64,000 nucleotides of DNA, from NCBI RefSeq assembly GCF_000001735.4, contig NC_003074.8, positions 5,518,101 through 5,582,100 on the forward strand, read 5' to 3'. The notes under the pieces were generated by a model. The model had not been told where the DNA came from and searched no databases. It saw only the letters and a list, made by a program, of their open reading frames with translations. The DNA is from Arabidopsis thaliana. Its lineage: Eukaryota > Streptophyta > Magnoliopsida > Brassicales > Brassicaceae. Positions 1 to 11,433 of the stretch are shown here, in pieces (within the stretch, counting starts at the first letter, position 1; the number at the start of each line of letters is the position of its first letter). The position numbers and the translations under genes were made by a program.

Positions 1-191
1 AAAAAATAAAAAAAATACTATACAGTTTTAAGAGTCTAATTTGGTACGATTGACGGTTGTAATAATTACTATTGATTCTCACATCCAAAAACCAGAAAAA
101 AAACGTGTTATGTTTTTATACTAAAAGAAAGTTTATTAAAAAAAAAAACCTCAGAATCAAAGCTCTCTCATTAGCACTTTAGCAGTCAGTC

Positions 192-199
192 TATAAATA
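192..199 (+). promoter_or_regulatory. TATA box of the ERF gene
   Basis: TATAAATA lies here, directly before an in-frame ATG at 201. Plant transcription normally starts about 30 bp after the TATA box, near 222-232. The ATG at 201 would then lie outside the mRNA, which favours the next in-frame ATG at 255 as the true start. Confidence 0.7.
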
Positions 200-254
200 C
201 ATGTCTCACATCCACACAAAAAGAAGAAGTAAGTATCAAACGAGAGTACAAAAG

Positions 255-965
255 ATGACGTCACTCAACAGCTCTGCATCACCAACATCATCGTCATCAG
301 ACCAATCTGATGCAACTACTACAACAAGCACCCACTTGTCTGAAGAAGAAGCTCCACCCAGAAACAACAACACAAGAAAGAGAAGGAGAGATTCTTCTTC
401 TGCTTCTTCATCTTCTTCAATGCAACATCCTGTTTACAGAGGTGTGCGGATGAGAAGTTGGGGCAAATGGGTCTCCGAGATCCGACAACCTCGTAAGAAA
501 ACTCGTATTTGGCTCGGCACTTTTGTCACCGCTGATATGGCTGCTCGTGCTCACGACGTCGCTGCTCTCACCATCAAAGGCTCCTCCGCCGTCTTAAATT
601 TCCCTGAGCTTGCTTCTCTCTTCCCTCGTCCGGCGTCATCATCGCCGCATGATATCCAGACAGCCGCCGCAGAAGCCGCCGCCATGGTGGTCGAAGAAAA
701 ACTGTTAGAGAAGGATGAGGCTCCGGAGGCCCCACCTTCGTCGGAATCTTCTTACGTGGCGGCGGAGTCAGAGGATGAGGAGAGGTTGGAGAAAATTGTG
801 GAGCTGCCTAACATTGAAGAAGGAAGTTATGACGAGAGTGTGACATCACGTGCTGATCTGGCTTATTCTGAGCCGTTCGATTGTTGGGTGTATCCTCCGG
901 TTATGGATTTTTATGAAGAAATATCGGAGTTTAATTTCGTGGAATTGTGGAGCTTTAATCACTAA
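255..965 (+). CDS. ERF036: AP2/ERF (DREB-type) transcription factor, probably ERF036
   Basis: Single-exon gene of 236 aa, starting at 255 (context AAAGATGAC) because the upstream in-frame ATG at 201 abuts the TATA box. A Ser/Thr-rich N-terminus and a basic RKRRR patch (41-45, likely nuclear signal) precede one AP2 DNA-binding domain (about 58-116: [24 protein letters not shown]). Val at AP2 position 14 (KWVSEI) is DREB-like. Position 19 is Gln rather than the usual Glu. The acidic C-terminus ends in LWSF, the LWSY-like motif of DREB A-1/A-4 factors. The family binds DRE/CRT or GCC elements in stress-responsive promoters. No partner or target is visible here. The symbol rests on recalled locus order (At3g16280). 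Confidence 0.9.
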   Translation: MTSLNSSASPTSSSSDQSDATTTTSTHLSEEEAPPRNNNTRKRRRDSSSASSSSSMQHPVYRGVRMRSWGKWVSEIRQPRKKTRIWLGTFVTADMAARAHDVAALTIKGSSAVLNFPELASLFPRPASSSPHDIQTAAAEAAAMVVEEKLLEKDEAPEAPPSSESSYVAAESEDEERLEKIVELPNIEEGSYDESVTSRADLAYSEPFDCWVYPPVMDFYEEISEFNFVELWSFNH

Positions 966-3086
966 TTAAGTTAGGAAAGTGCATTATATTGCAATATTGC
1001 ATCATAGATAACATTTGTATTTCTTTTCTTTTTGTACGGATACGTAGCATATGCTACTATACTAGGGCTAGTGTACCAAATATTGTAAAATATACTTATT
1101 AATATTTATGTAAATGTGTAATATATATAACATACAATTATTGTAAGTTTGGAAATTGGAAACTATCGTTACGCAATGTTCTTGTACTTGTGAATCACAA
1201 CAAACAAAAATGTTATTTAACTCTTCTTAAACGTATAAATTCCTAAAAGAGTCAATGGTCATTCTTTGTTTCTTCTCACCAGTCAATAACCCTCTTCTCC
1301 AATGCTGACTATAATTGATTTTAAATTGTTACAATTATTGTGAAGAAAATAGTTGGAATCTATGACAAGTTGACATTATTCTATAACTACATTCCAATTT
1401 ACAAGATTGAAGATTATTAATCTAGGTATGTCGATTAGATAATTCCAGAAGCAAGAAATTTATATTATAGTTAGGTAACTGTAGGAGTTTAGGTTGGAAC
1501 AAAATTTGTAATGATCAAATATGAGAATGCATTATAGAACACTCTAAAAATAATTCAAATGAGGTACACCGTCCAATCTTTTTTACTTATTTAATATTTT
1601 GACTAATTATATCTTCTTCTTTTTTTTTTGTGCACCAACATTACTAATAGAATATAGTTTATGTTTGCAAAAAAATAACATTGCTTCTGCTGTGAAAAAC
1701 GTTTACAGTATAACCAACATAAAATCACTGTGGATAAAATGAAATTCCTTTATTTCGACCAACATAAGTACAGAACATTAACGGTCACGTACTTTTGTTT
1801 TGTGTTTTGGTCACGGGTTCATCCTTATTATAATTCATATTAAATTCCACTAATTCGTTTGTTTTTATCAAACTAGTTAAACTTTTGCCAACAAACCGAA
1901 AAGATCAATATTCAAAGAAGAAAAATGCATTTGAATTTTTAATAAAAGGTGGAGTTACAGTTCAGATTCCATAGTCACATAGCTCTTTATTTTGAAACTG
2001 TTACGTGATTTTTAGTCTTCTTAAACACGGGTTTTGTTTATTTCTTTAATATTTGAGTGTGTTTAATTTTAGCTTAAATATAGTATTTAACTGAATATGA
2101 GTAGAGATGGTGGTGTGGGAACGAGCAAGTCAAATACTGCCGTTGTGGACCTCTTTTCTTGTTGTCAAATTCTTTTGACGAATTCAATTTTTATTTTTTT
2201 TACCGTTGTTTAAGAAGATTAATAATTTTGGACACTTTATATGAGACAAGAACCCAAAGAAATCGTATTGAACCTATATCCAGATTATAAAATATGAGAA
2301 AACTATTTTTAACATATTAATTTCTGTAGTGCTTTGATAAAATTCAAATAAACGACTTTTATCATTAATAACAGTGAAGTGAATTGTATAGAACAATTAT
2401 GTACGTAAGAGTTTTAAATAATAAAATTAGAAAATCGGTTGGGTATTTCGATTTTTTAGTAAACAGTACATGATGATGAGTCGGGTGGGTTCAATAATAG
2501 AGATTAAGCCATTAAGGTGGCCAATTACCAATAAGGAGGTTAAGTAAATGATTTGGTAAACGGGTTAACTAAAAATAAAATAAAAATTGGTAACACGTAA
2601 ATATCATTTAGTTGTCAAATCTTGCAAGTCAAATGTTATCTGCTCTGTAATAATAATCAAATAGTTGTATGTATATCGACCAACCTAAGCACTCTTGATT
2701 TGATTCTCATCAATTTGCAATTTCACCTAAATACCTAACAAAAAGAAAAATCATGGATTAGCATGTGCCCATTGTTCAATGTCTTCCAATTTTTATATAT
2801 AGCAAATTAAAATAATCCACATGCTCCACATAAGTTCATGACATAAAAATTCATAATCCTTTTTTCAAGATATGTGAAACAATTTAAAATTGACTATTGC
2901 TTCAATATGGATAAAAAGAAGTGTTATACTATATTGAAGCTCAAAGAATTATCTAACATGTACTATTACAAAGATTACAGAGGAAATATAGATAAAGGAT
3001 CAACCTCATTGTCTCTATAATGGGTTTTTGATGTTTATTCCCTACGATTGTCACGAACTGTCTCTTTTCTCCAAATTACAATCATC
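966..3086. other. AT-rich spacer between convergent genes
   Basis: About 2.1 kb between the 3' ends of the ERF gene and FtsHi2. It is AT-rich with homopolymer runs. I see no coding exon, tRNA or recognisable transposon. It holds the two 3'UTRs. Confidence 0.6.
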
Positions 3087-6000
3087 TTATGAACTGTTTC
3101 TTGCGGTAGTCATGTCCAGTTTCAGCACCATCTCTTCTAGCTCAAGCCGTTTGATCTTCCTAAGTTCAAGGATACTCGGTGGCATTGGTTTACTGGACCC
3201 ATAGAGCTCAACAAGAGTGAAGAATTCTTGTTTCGTTAGACTTTTCTTTTGAACCAGTTTCTCTACCACCTCGTCCATGAGCGTCCTGTTTCTTCCAAGA
3301 ATCTGGTGTATGCGTTTGTAAATATATATTTAACAAGACCAATATAAAGGAGATGCTATGATATAGATGTAGTTGATTTAGAAGTCTACTTTACCTCTTT
3401 AGCACGCTCGTAACACATGTTCAATATCCGCAATGCCTCCACATCAATATCCTGCAAATCCATGTATCAGAAGATGATATCTGTTCTCTGAAAACTGAAG
3501 TGAAAACAATGTCAAGATATGGCCTTACGTTAATTCGATCAGCTACCCAGAAGTTATTCAAGCCATGATGCTTATCAGAAAGACCACCAAGAACCAATGA
3601 TCGAGCAGCTGATCTTGCGTTATCCGATGTTTCAGCCCATATCGTGCTTAACTGTAACAAATCATTAGCAAAGGTTGGTAAACTAAAAAAAAATATGACC
3701 ACAGTTATTAGAGAAGAGTAAAATGATATATCATATCTCTCACCTGATCCTCACCGTACCATAGTTCATCTGCAGCACGGGGTGCTAACTGAACAGTGAT
3801 GTGATCCAAGATGGATTGTCGACTACATATAGTAGACCACCAAAGGACATATAGATTAACATAAAGAACCCGTGTAATCATGAAAGTAAATCTGTATGAT
3901 GAAAGCCACAAACCTAAGCATGCCTTCCTTAAATTTGATATGATCCATCTTCACCCGGACATAACCCAATTCTCTACCAGCTCTAGGGTTGATTGTCAGC
4001 TGGTCAAGGTCATCGAAATGTCACGGTGCGGTAAAACAGAAAGTTGAAGCTTCATTCAATGTATGAAGGGGAAAAGAGATTTAAGAAACCTACAAATTCT
4101 ATATTCTTCATATCAGGAAAGTTCACTGCTACAACAGCCATTGCAGCTTCATTGATCGCAACTTGTCGCCATGTCTCCAAGCTCCTGTCTTTTCTATCTA
4201 ACATTCCTCTTTCTTCTATTTGTGCAGCTTGAAGCAAATCATCTGTTGTTAACTGCATTAGAGTTACAGAATATAGATGATTTCTCAGTCTTTTACTTGC
4301 TGGAATCAAAAATAGACTTCTAAACTTAATATTAGCCTAAGCTTCCTATCGAGCACAACATCCAATCACTTAATTTAATTCACACACACCATATTACCAG
4401 ATGCTACACGATCCTAACATTTGAAACCAAACCCATCCAAAAAACAAGAGCAGATATAACTAATTTGAACTAAAAATATTGATCCCACCTCTGTTCTTCC
4501 ATCACGCATCATATTAATTGCCGCGATCTCAACAATATTAGCAAGCTCTGCTCCAACCATGCCATCTGTCATGCTAGCAACTGCCATATAGTCTAAATCT
4601 TCAGCCATCGGCTTCTTACGAGCATGAACCTAAACAGCAAAACCAAAACAAAAATATAAATTTGGACCGAGGACAAAACTCTACTTTTAACCTCTTTTTT
4701 TTTTGTTGCAAATTTACAAGTTTAAGAATACATAAACACAGATACCACGCCGTTACCTGCAGAATTTCCATCCGTCCAATAAGACCAGGTTTAGGGATAA
4801 AGATTTTGCGGTCGAACCGTCCAGGCCTCACAAGCGCAGGATCGAGAATGTCTGGTCTGTTTGTGGAAGCAATGGTGATGACCTCTCCCCTTCCTTCAAA
4901 ACCATCTAAAGAAACAAGTAGCTGGGACACAAAAAAATGAATAAAATTACCATCCCGTTATATAACGAAGAAAACTATTACACAATCTGAAATGTCTGGA
5001 ACCTGATTAAGAGTGGCATCCCTTTCTTGTCCTCCAGAACCCTTTATTAACCCACGCTCCCTTCCAACAGCATCCAATTCATCAATGAAGACCACAGATG
5101 GAGCCTGCAGTGAGACCACCTTAAAATTAACATCCAGTAATAGACTAAATCCTCACTATAACAATGAGAATCAACAGAAAAGAAGCCAAGAGGTACTGCT
5201 TGAATGATCTCAGAAGCATCCAAAAGTGAGAATTAAGTTCTACGATCAACACAGGTATAGAAAGTTATTAGACTTACATTTTCTCTAGCTTCTTGGTATA
5301 ATGCTCGGACACGAGATGCACCAACACCAACATATATTTCCACAAACTGAGAAGCAGAGATAGAGAAGAAATTGACTCCTGCTTCACCAGCTACAGCTTT
5401 TGCCAGTAAAGTTTTTCCGACCCCAGGAGGCCCACATAAAAGAATACCACCTAAACGAAAACAAAATTAAAGAAATGATCAAACAGCAGAATTTCATAGA
5501 TCATATAACTTAACATCAAATACTAGGTGATATAAGGAAAAACAGAAGTTTTCACAACATTCAACCTGGAATCTTGACCCCTCTCCTGCGGTACATCTCT
5601 CCATGAGTAAAAAACTTAACGATTTCCTCAAGTTCAAGACGAATCTTCCCAAGTCCAGCAACATCTGTAAATTTGACATCCACACCTCTCTCAAGATACT
5701 CAGGTAACCTCTTATTTGATGCTCGTCTCACACGTGCACCTGACTTCATGAACTGCATCGCCATCTGTAAGTAAGGATTTTTCTCACCTGTACCTTCCTC
5801 AACCTCCTCATCCTCTTCCTCAATTCCCTCCATCTCCCTTTCCAACTCCCTCATTTTCTTCCTCTCATCTGCTTCCGCCTTCTCAATCTTCAACCTGTCT
5901 TCATAATCCTTCTTTTGCTTCCTATAGTTGAGAACCACCACACGGTAAAATATATAAAAGAATACCAATCCAAGAGCAGTAGCCACATTAGGATCCTGAG

Positions 6001-6895
6001 CCAATCTTGCCCACATATCCGCCATATCTCGATAATTTTTCCTCGCCTCACGCAGAGACTCCTCGTATTTCTTCTTCCTAACAGCCTTCCTTTTCTTCCT
6101 CTCCTGTTGTTTCTTCTGCGCCTTCATTGTCTTTTCCATCATCACTCTTTCCTCTTTCATCGTCTCAATCTCCTCCTTCCTCTGCCTCTTGAAATCCTCC
6201 CTCATTCTCTTCAACTCAGCAGCACGTTTAGACTCCTTCTTTGGCTTAACCCATGTTAACATATAAGCAGGAACTTTCCACAAAAATCCTAAATAAGGAG
6301 ACGGCACAGGAGGTCTCTTAACCGGAGGAGTATAAGCATTAACACATTGTACATCAATCCCTAACTCATCCCATTGTTCCCAAAACCTCTTATTACCCTC
6401 TAAAGAAGGCAACACAGTCCTTAATACTCTAGAATCCTCCAAAACTACTAACACAGGCTCTGCCTTTTGCCGCAAACTTAAATTAGGAGGCTTTATCACA
6501 TGCTTAAGCTTACCTTCAGCTTTTAAGCTCAAAATGTCAGTATAAGGTATACGATTCGAAACTACAGGTAAATCTTTGGACCAAGCTTTAAGCTGTTCAA
6601 GTGTCAAAGCCTCCTGAGGTTTCTTCTGAGTTCTCTTTCTCTCCGTTACCTTCGCAGCCGCGAACGACGGTTTGGCTAGAGAAGCGGAGATTATAGTGAG
6701 TGTGATTGGTATTGCGAGAAGATTGACTTGGTTTGTCTTGGCTTTGTCGTTATCATCACCATCTTCATGGACAACGTTCGTAGCTGAATTGTTTTGGCAT
6801 GAGATTGAAGGGTAATTTCTGGGTAGTCTCTGACGATTTTCCGGTGAAAGGAATTGAGAAGGTGACGAAGAATGCAGAGGGAAACGACAAGCCAT
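3087..6895 (-). CDS. FTSHI2: FtsHi2, protease-inactive plastid FtsH-like AAA protein
   Basis: Eleven exons, read 6895-5566, 5450-5278, 5104-5003, 4921-4757, 4629-4489, 4252-4094, 3999-3914, 3822-3744, 3651-3529, 3451-3395 and 3302-3087, give 876 aa. The N-terminus looks like a plastid transit peptide, followed by hydrophobic segments and a long Lys/Glu-rich coiled coil. The AAA module has Walker A GPPGVGKT (450-457), Walker [12 protein letters not shown] and an SRH ending in GRFDRK. The M41 zinc site HExxH is replaced by NEAAM (671-675), so proteolysis is not expected. Established knowledge: the FtsHi proteins belong to the 2-MDa import-motor/Ycf2-FtsHi complex of the chloroplast inner envelope, and loss of this one (EMB2083) is embryo-lethal. 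The ATPase probably pulls preproteins. Exon 7 is joined by a GTAGGT donor and keeps phase 0. Confidence 0.95.
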
Positions 6896-7390
6896 GATGT
6901 GATTCAATTGAAGTAGAGTGAATTTAACTTACATGAAGAAGTGAATTGCAATAAACCAAGCTAGTCGAGATAGAGTGATCGCCATTAAAACGTAGCAATG
7001 AGCTTCATCATTTCCCAGGCTAAAGGGATAGAAGAAACAGAACACAGAACAATCGTAATATAAAAAGGCTTCTTAAAGCCCAATAACAAAAACTTAGGCC
7101 ATTTAACTCTAAAAAAGGCATTAAGAAGCCCAGACGCTAAAAACGAATCGAGACGCGGAAACCGGTCTGTCAGTGTCACTCATGTATGTGTTTGTCGCGG
7201 GTGATTTTGAATATTTTTTTTGTCGTGTATATGGAACATGGTCAACAAAATTCAAAACATTGAAATTCGGTAATATCGATTGAAACAATCAAATTCCAAA
7301 AAGCAACCCCATAACGTAAATGATTATTGTAATGATGAAAAACTTAATTAACGACGAGAAGTACAAGAGGGTAAAACAGTAATTAAATTT
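6896..7390. other. Spacer between FtsHi2 and the CASP-like gene
   Basis: Contains the FtsHi2 leader/promoter and the CASP-like 3'UTR, both on the minus strand. No further gene is seen. Confidence 0.5.
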
Positions 7391-8107
7391 TTAGCGGTGG
7401 CGTGAGAGATGGAGAACGTCGAGAAGTGAAGAAGCGGCGAGGAGGAGAAACGCGAATAAGGCGAAGACGATGGAGCCAGCGAGATGGTCACAGAAGAAAC
7501 CAAGAGATTTGCAGAAATTAGGAAGAGGCATGTGTCTGATTCCTGTTCTGTTCATATTCGTCACTCCTAAAGCTGCAGATCCTCCACTCACCATTGCGTA
7601 TCCTATTATCTGATCTGCAACGAAGCAAAACCATGCTTGTGTTCTTGTCGGAATCACCGGAGATTTTCTCATTAGTCTTGTTCCACTTATAATCAGTTGA
7701 ATCAACGAGTAAAGAACCGTTGCCGATGAAACCACAACTAGATATCTGTAAAAGAACCGTCAGTTTCAAAAGCAACGTGGAATACATATCACTGGTGATG
7801 TCAAATTTATGAAATATGCTTACATAAGAGAATCTGAGAGAGACCAAACGGCGTGGAGCTGAAACTCGAAGCCATAGAGAGTGGTCATGCTAGTCTCGCG
7901 TGCTGTTACCATTAACGTAACAGCCACCGTTGATACGGCCATGCACATGGCTCTTAGCACAAACATGGCCACGTCATTGCGTTTCCCGCCGCCGTGACGG
8001 TTATCTTCGCCGTAAGTGATGGCTGTGTTGACCACGTCGCGGATATCAAGCTTCGCTTCTGCACTCGCAACGGTCGGGTTTTGTTTCTGCTCTGCTGCTT
8101 TCGCCAT
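7391..8107 (-). CDS. CASPL3A1: CASP-like four-transmembrane protein
   Basis: Two exons (8107-7824 and 7745-7391) give 212 aa. A hydrophilic N-terminus is followed by four hydrophobic segments: about residues 46-68, one after SLIYLVVVSS, one at [12 protein letters not shown], and a C-terminal one ([20 protein letters not shown]). This is the CASP/MARVEL-like layout, with a conserved Arg in TM1 (VLRAM) and an acidic residue in TM3. CASPs form plasma-membrane scaffolds that position lignin in the Casparian strip. CASP-like members have wider and mostly unknown roles. The first exon ends two bases into an Ile codon. The symbol is from memory of At3g16300 and is less certain than the family. Confidence 0.88.
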
Positions 8108-8151
8108 TGTGAGTTACTGAGTTTTGTAATGTAATTTACATGCGAGAGGGG

Positions 8152-8159
8152 ATATATAA
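8152..8159 (-). promoter_or_regulatory. TATA box of the CASP-like gene
   Basis: TTTATATA on the minus strand lies about 45 bp upstream of the ATG at 8107. A start site near 8125 would leave a very short leader and exclude the ATG-TAA pair at about 8142. Confidence 0.5.
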
Positions 8160-8492
8160 ACACAACAGGCTAGATACGTGGCTAGTTCCTAATGGAGTTT
8201 CTAAAACACTGCCCGTGAGGCTTCCATGGAATCAGTGTCTTTCTTTCAATCATTCACGAGGCATGACTAGTCTGCTCAAATACAAACAACAATGAAACGG
8301 CTAAAAGAGGAGATTTTAATAATCAGATTTATACCAAATTTTTAGCCGTCGTCAATACAAAAGACAATTTGAAACACCTCTTACAATTTTTAATTTTGAC
8401 CACGCTCTAAGATTTACTTAGCCACTCTGCTCTCAAAAACTTCAAACTATGTGTAAAGAAGAATCATTCGGGAAATGCCATTGAAGTAGCTT
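8160..8492. other. Spacer between NUP35 and the CASP-like gene
   Basis: Holds the CASP-like upstream region and the NUP35 3'UTR. Nothing else is recognised. Confidence 0.4.
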
Positions 8493-10006
8493 TTAAACAC
8501 CGAACATCAAGTCAAAGAACTTTGAGACCATTGACTTTGACGGAGAGGCCATAGCGCCACCACTTGGTTGAGGAGAGAAAGCGCTGCCGTTTTGCAAGTA
8601 CTGAGGACGAGACAGGGGTCGAGCAGTGTTTCTAGTGGATGATGGTGGAGGTAAAGGCATGAATCCTTGGTTGTTGAGTCTCTCGTTTAACGCTTGCTTC
8701 TGTATTGGGTCTACTGGCTTCACTCCTACTATTACAACTCCGTTTATCATCATCCCTGCTTTGTTCAGCGCCTTATGTGCATCAGACCGGTTCTGTATCA
8801 AATACACAGACCATTGTCAGTTCGTTGTTTCCTTTATATAAAAGATTTGATTAGACTATCATGTATGATGACTCGTCTAGAAGAACTATGAATGCTTATC
8901 AACATGCATCAAACAGGTTTGAAGGGAAGAACAGTAACCTGGTAGAGGATGTGCATCCAGTTGGCATTTCTTGGACCAGGAACATGTTTCAAGACCATAC
9001 CACATTTTTCAAACTCCCGTAGTACTAAATTTGTATCACCTGGAGAAAATCTGAAGGCAGTTATTATGATCAGTTCTTAAGATTGAAAAGATGGGAGATA
9101 AACACAAGATAAGGCACTTAATAACACTACCAGTTATTATCCATGTAAAGAGTCAGAATTCACAATGATCAAAACATAAAATCACAATCAAAGGCTGATA
9201 TTTGAGCATCATGATGGTAAAGAACAGCATTTATTATGAACAGTTCTCTAAGATTGAAACATGGGAGACAGACACAAGTTAAGGCACTTAATAACACTAC
9301 CCAGTACCAATATAACTGTTATCATCCATGTACCTAGAATTTCAGAGACACGAGAATGTTGACAAATCAAGAACATTTGCAACAGTAAAGTGAGAAAAAC
9401 GAGAGCAATAAAGCTTAAATGGCCTTACCCATAGACAGTGACCCACTCTTCCTCATCAAGGTTTCCTGTAGGTATAATCTGCCTCTGAACCTCTGGCCTA
9501 GCAACTTCTCTTGGCGGCGGAAGAGTGACCAATGCACCTGGCTGAACCACCCCTTCTACAGGAGATCCCTTCCCTTTATCATCCTGCTCGGTACTACTAC
9601 CTGCCTTTGACTGCGACCACCAACTCGGACTCCCTGAAACTTGCTGACTCTGTTGTGCATTCAGTAGAGAAAAAGAAGGGCTTGCTTCCAACTTTCCTTT
9701 ACCAGGAGTTACAATATTCTTTCCAGAACTCTGGAATGGTGTTCTTCTGTCAGACTTAGCATCTGGAGACGCAGAGTAGTCTGCAATACCAGACTCAGGA
9801 GAGAAATCGGACCGGTCATCCAAAGTATACATTGGAGGTGGTGGAAGATCAGATCCTCCGAAATTCTCACGCCATAGTGCAGATACCGCAGCTGCCTGTC
9901 CCGGACTCGAGAATTTCCCTCTACGTGCTGAAACAGGAGAAGCTAAATCTTGAAATAGCAGAGATTGCCTCCCTGATTTAGGAGTCCTGTGTGCTGCAGC
10001 ACTCAT
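8493..10006 (-). CDS. NUP35: NUP35 nucleoporin (Nup53/MPPN family)
   Basis: Three coding exons (10006-9429, 9050-8939, 8792-8493) give 329 aa. The N-terminal half is Ser/Pro/Gly-rich and low-complexity. The middle (about 185-270, from EEEWVTVYGFSPGD through VGVKPVD) is the Nup35-type RRM fold that dimerises rather than binds RNA. The C-terminus ends in SKFFDLMFGV, like the amphipathic membrane-binding helix of Nup53/Nup35. The protein should sit in the inner ring of the nuclear pore and link NUP93/NUP155 to the pore membrane. A noncoding first exon upstream of 10361 is joined through a leader intron. Intron 1 contains a direct duplication (9057-9345). Family assignment is firm; position matches At3g16310. 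Confidence 0.93.
9057..9345. repeat. Direct duplication inside NUP35 intron 1
   Basis: Two diverged direct copies, about 9057-9160 and 9226-9345, share the blocks AGGCACTTAATAACACTAC, TATCATCCATGTA or TATTATCCATGTA, and TTATTATGAWCAGTTCT. The offset is about 170 bp. Substitutions and small indels suggest an old event. Confidence 0.8.
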
Positions 10007-10036
10007 TTTCTACTCAATAGAGTTTTATTTATCTCC

Positions 10037-10360
10037 CTGCAAAGACAAAAAATCATATAGCTTTGAGCAAAATTACATAAGAAAGCTAAAAAAACAAAAA
10101 CAAATCAATTTTGCGACTTTAATTCACTTGGGCAAGATCAATATTGAATCTTGCGATTGAAATCACTAATCTAAGCTTAGCTACGGGTTTCTAGAGGATT
10201 AATCGAAAGAAAATTGAGGAAAAAGTTCAACAAAATCGCAAGTTACTGGGTTTTAAACGAGAAGGTAGTAAGATTGACGCCAATCATCGAAGACAGTACA
10301 CAAATAGGAGTAATCACACTATCTAATGGATCGATGGAGAGGGAGAGAGAGAGAGCAAAC
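10037..10360 (-). other. NUP35: NUP35 leader intron
   Basis: On the minus strand a donor (CTCAAG/GTTTGC) at 10360 and an acceptor (TTTGCAG/GG) at 10037 bracket 324 bp in the 5'UTR. The noncoding exon lies upstream of 10361 and includes a short GA-rich tract. Confidence 0.6.
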
Positions 10361-10875
10361 CTTGAGGATGAAAATGGAGGTGTTTGAATTTCAGCTTTAG
10401 GAATCCCGGAGAAGCTCAGGTAGAGAGCTCAAGGGCGCGGAGGGAAGGTAAGTGAAACCCTAGAAACCAAGATTCTGAAAACGCAAAATTCAAGCGCCTT
10501 ACGAAAAATGACGAAAGTAGCCTTGCATTTGTACAATGGGTTTGAATTGGGCCTATTTGGAAAGTTGTTGGCCCAGAAGGTTTCTTCAACATATAAAGGA
10601 ATAACCATCAAAATTCTCAATCCAACATGGTGTAAAATTAAATGGTTGTAACTTGTAAGCTAATTTGTGTTATTATTTTTTTGGTCAACAATACATAAAT
10701 ATCTAGCATATACTTACCAATTAGTATCCTTAAAATGTGAGAATTCTATTAGCATTAATGCAATATCTCTCATCTTATCCTTAACTTAATTTAAAGAGAT
10801 TTTGAGTATGTTTTCACAAATACTTTTCTAAAATAAGAAGAAATACTCAAGTTAGAATACGTCATCGTTTTAATA

Positions 10876-11060
10876 CAAAAGATCGTTTTGAAAGGTTTAA
10901 GAGAAAATTGCCGCGTTTTTTTATCTAACGGTTATACAAAAAGTCGTTTAGGGTGTGAAAAAATTATCGCGTTTGTTATTTAACGGTCACATAAAAGATC
11001 GTTATGGGAATATTGAAAAAATTGTCGCGTTTGTTACCCAACGATTTTACAACAAGCAAT
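10876..11060. repeat. Degenerate tandem repeat, about 57-61 bp unit, three copies
   Basis: Three consecutive units share the order AAAAGATCGTT, then GAAAAAATT, then TCGCGTTTGTT or CCGCGTTTTTT, then an AACGGTTATAC-like end. A fourth start fragment follows. The array lies in the divergent spacer between NUP35 and CDC27a. Confidence 0.75.
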
Positions 11061-11433
11061 TGCGTTTAAGATACATTATAGATGAATTTCCATAGTTATA
11101 AATTCAATGTTTAAGCTATATAATTTCAGTTGCATATCTAAATTTGGGGCACTCTAATCTTACTTCATTTGTGTTCTTTGTCTGAAACTTGATTTCTATT
11201 CCAGAACGCGATTTTTTCTTAAAACGCCAAACGCGGTCCTTGTCTTGTTGTCTCGTCCACCAAAAAAATCTGGGGCACTAGTGTCACAAAAATCACACGC
11301 TCGTCGCGTGAGAAAGTTAGGCTTTTGAAATACTTTAGCGGCGCGCGATTACTTAGGCGACATTACACACACAGCCTCCGAGGAACAACAACAACATCGA
11401 TTGTCTCGTCAATTTGGTCATCATCATCATCAG

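Noticed and set aside
201-254. N-terminal extension of the ERF protein from the ATG at 201
   Set aside because: The ATG touches the TATA box, so it is unlikely to be in the mRNA.
5915-6259. Plus-strand open frame opposite FtsHi2 exon 1
   Set aside because: It is antisense to a Lys/Glu-rich coiled coil, which produces long Leu/Phe-rich open frames by composition.
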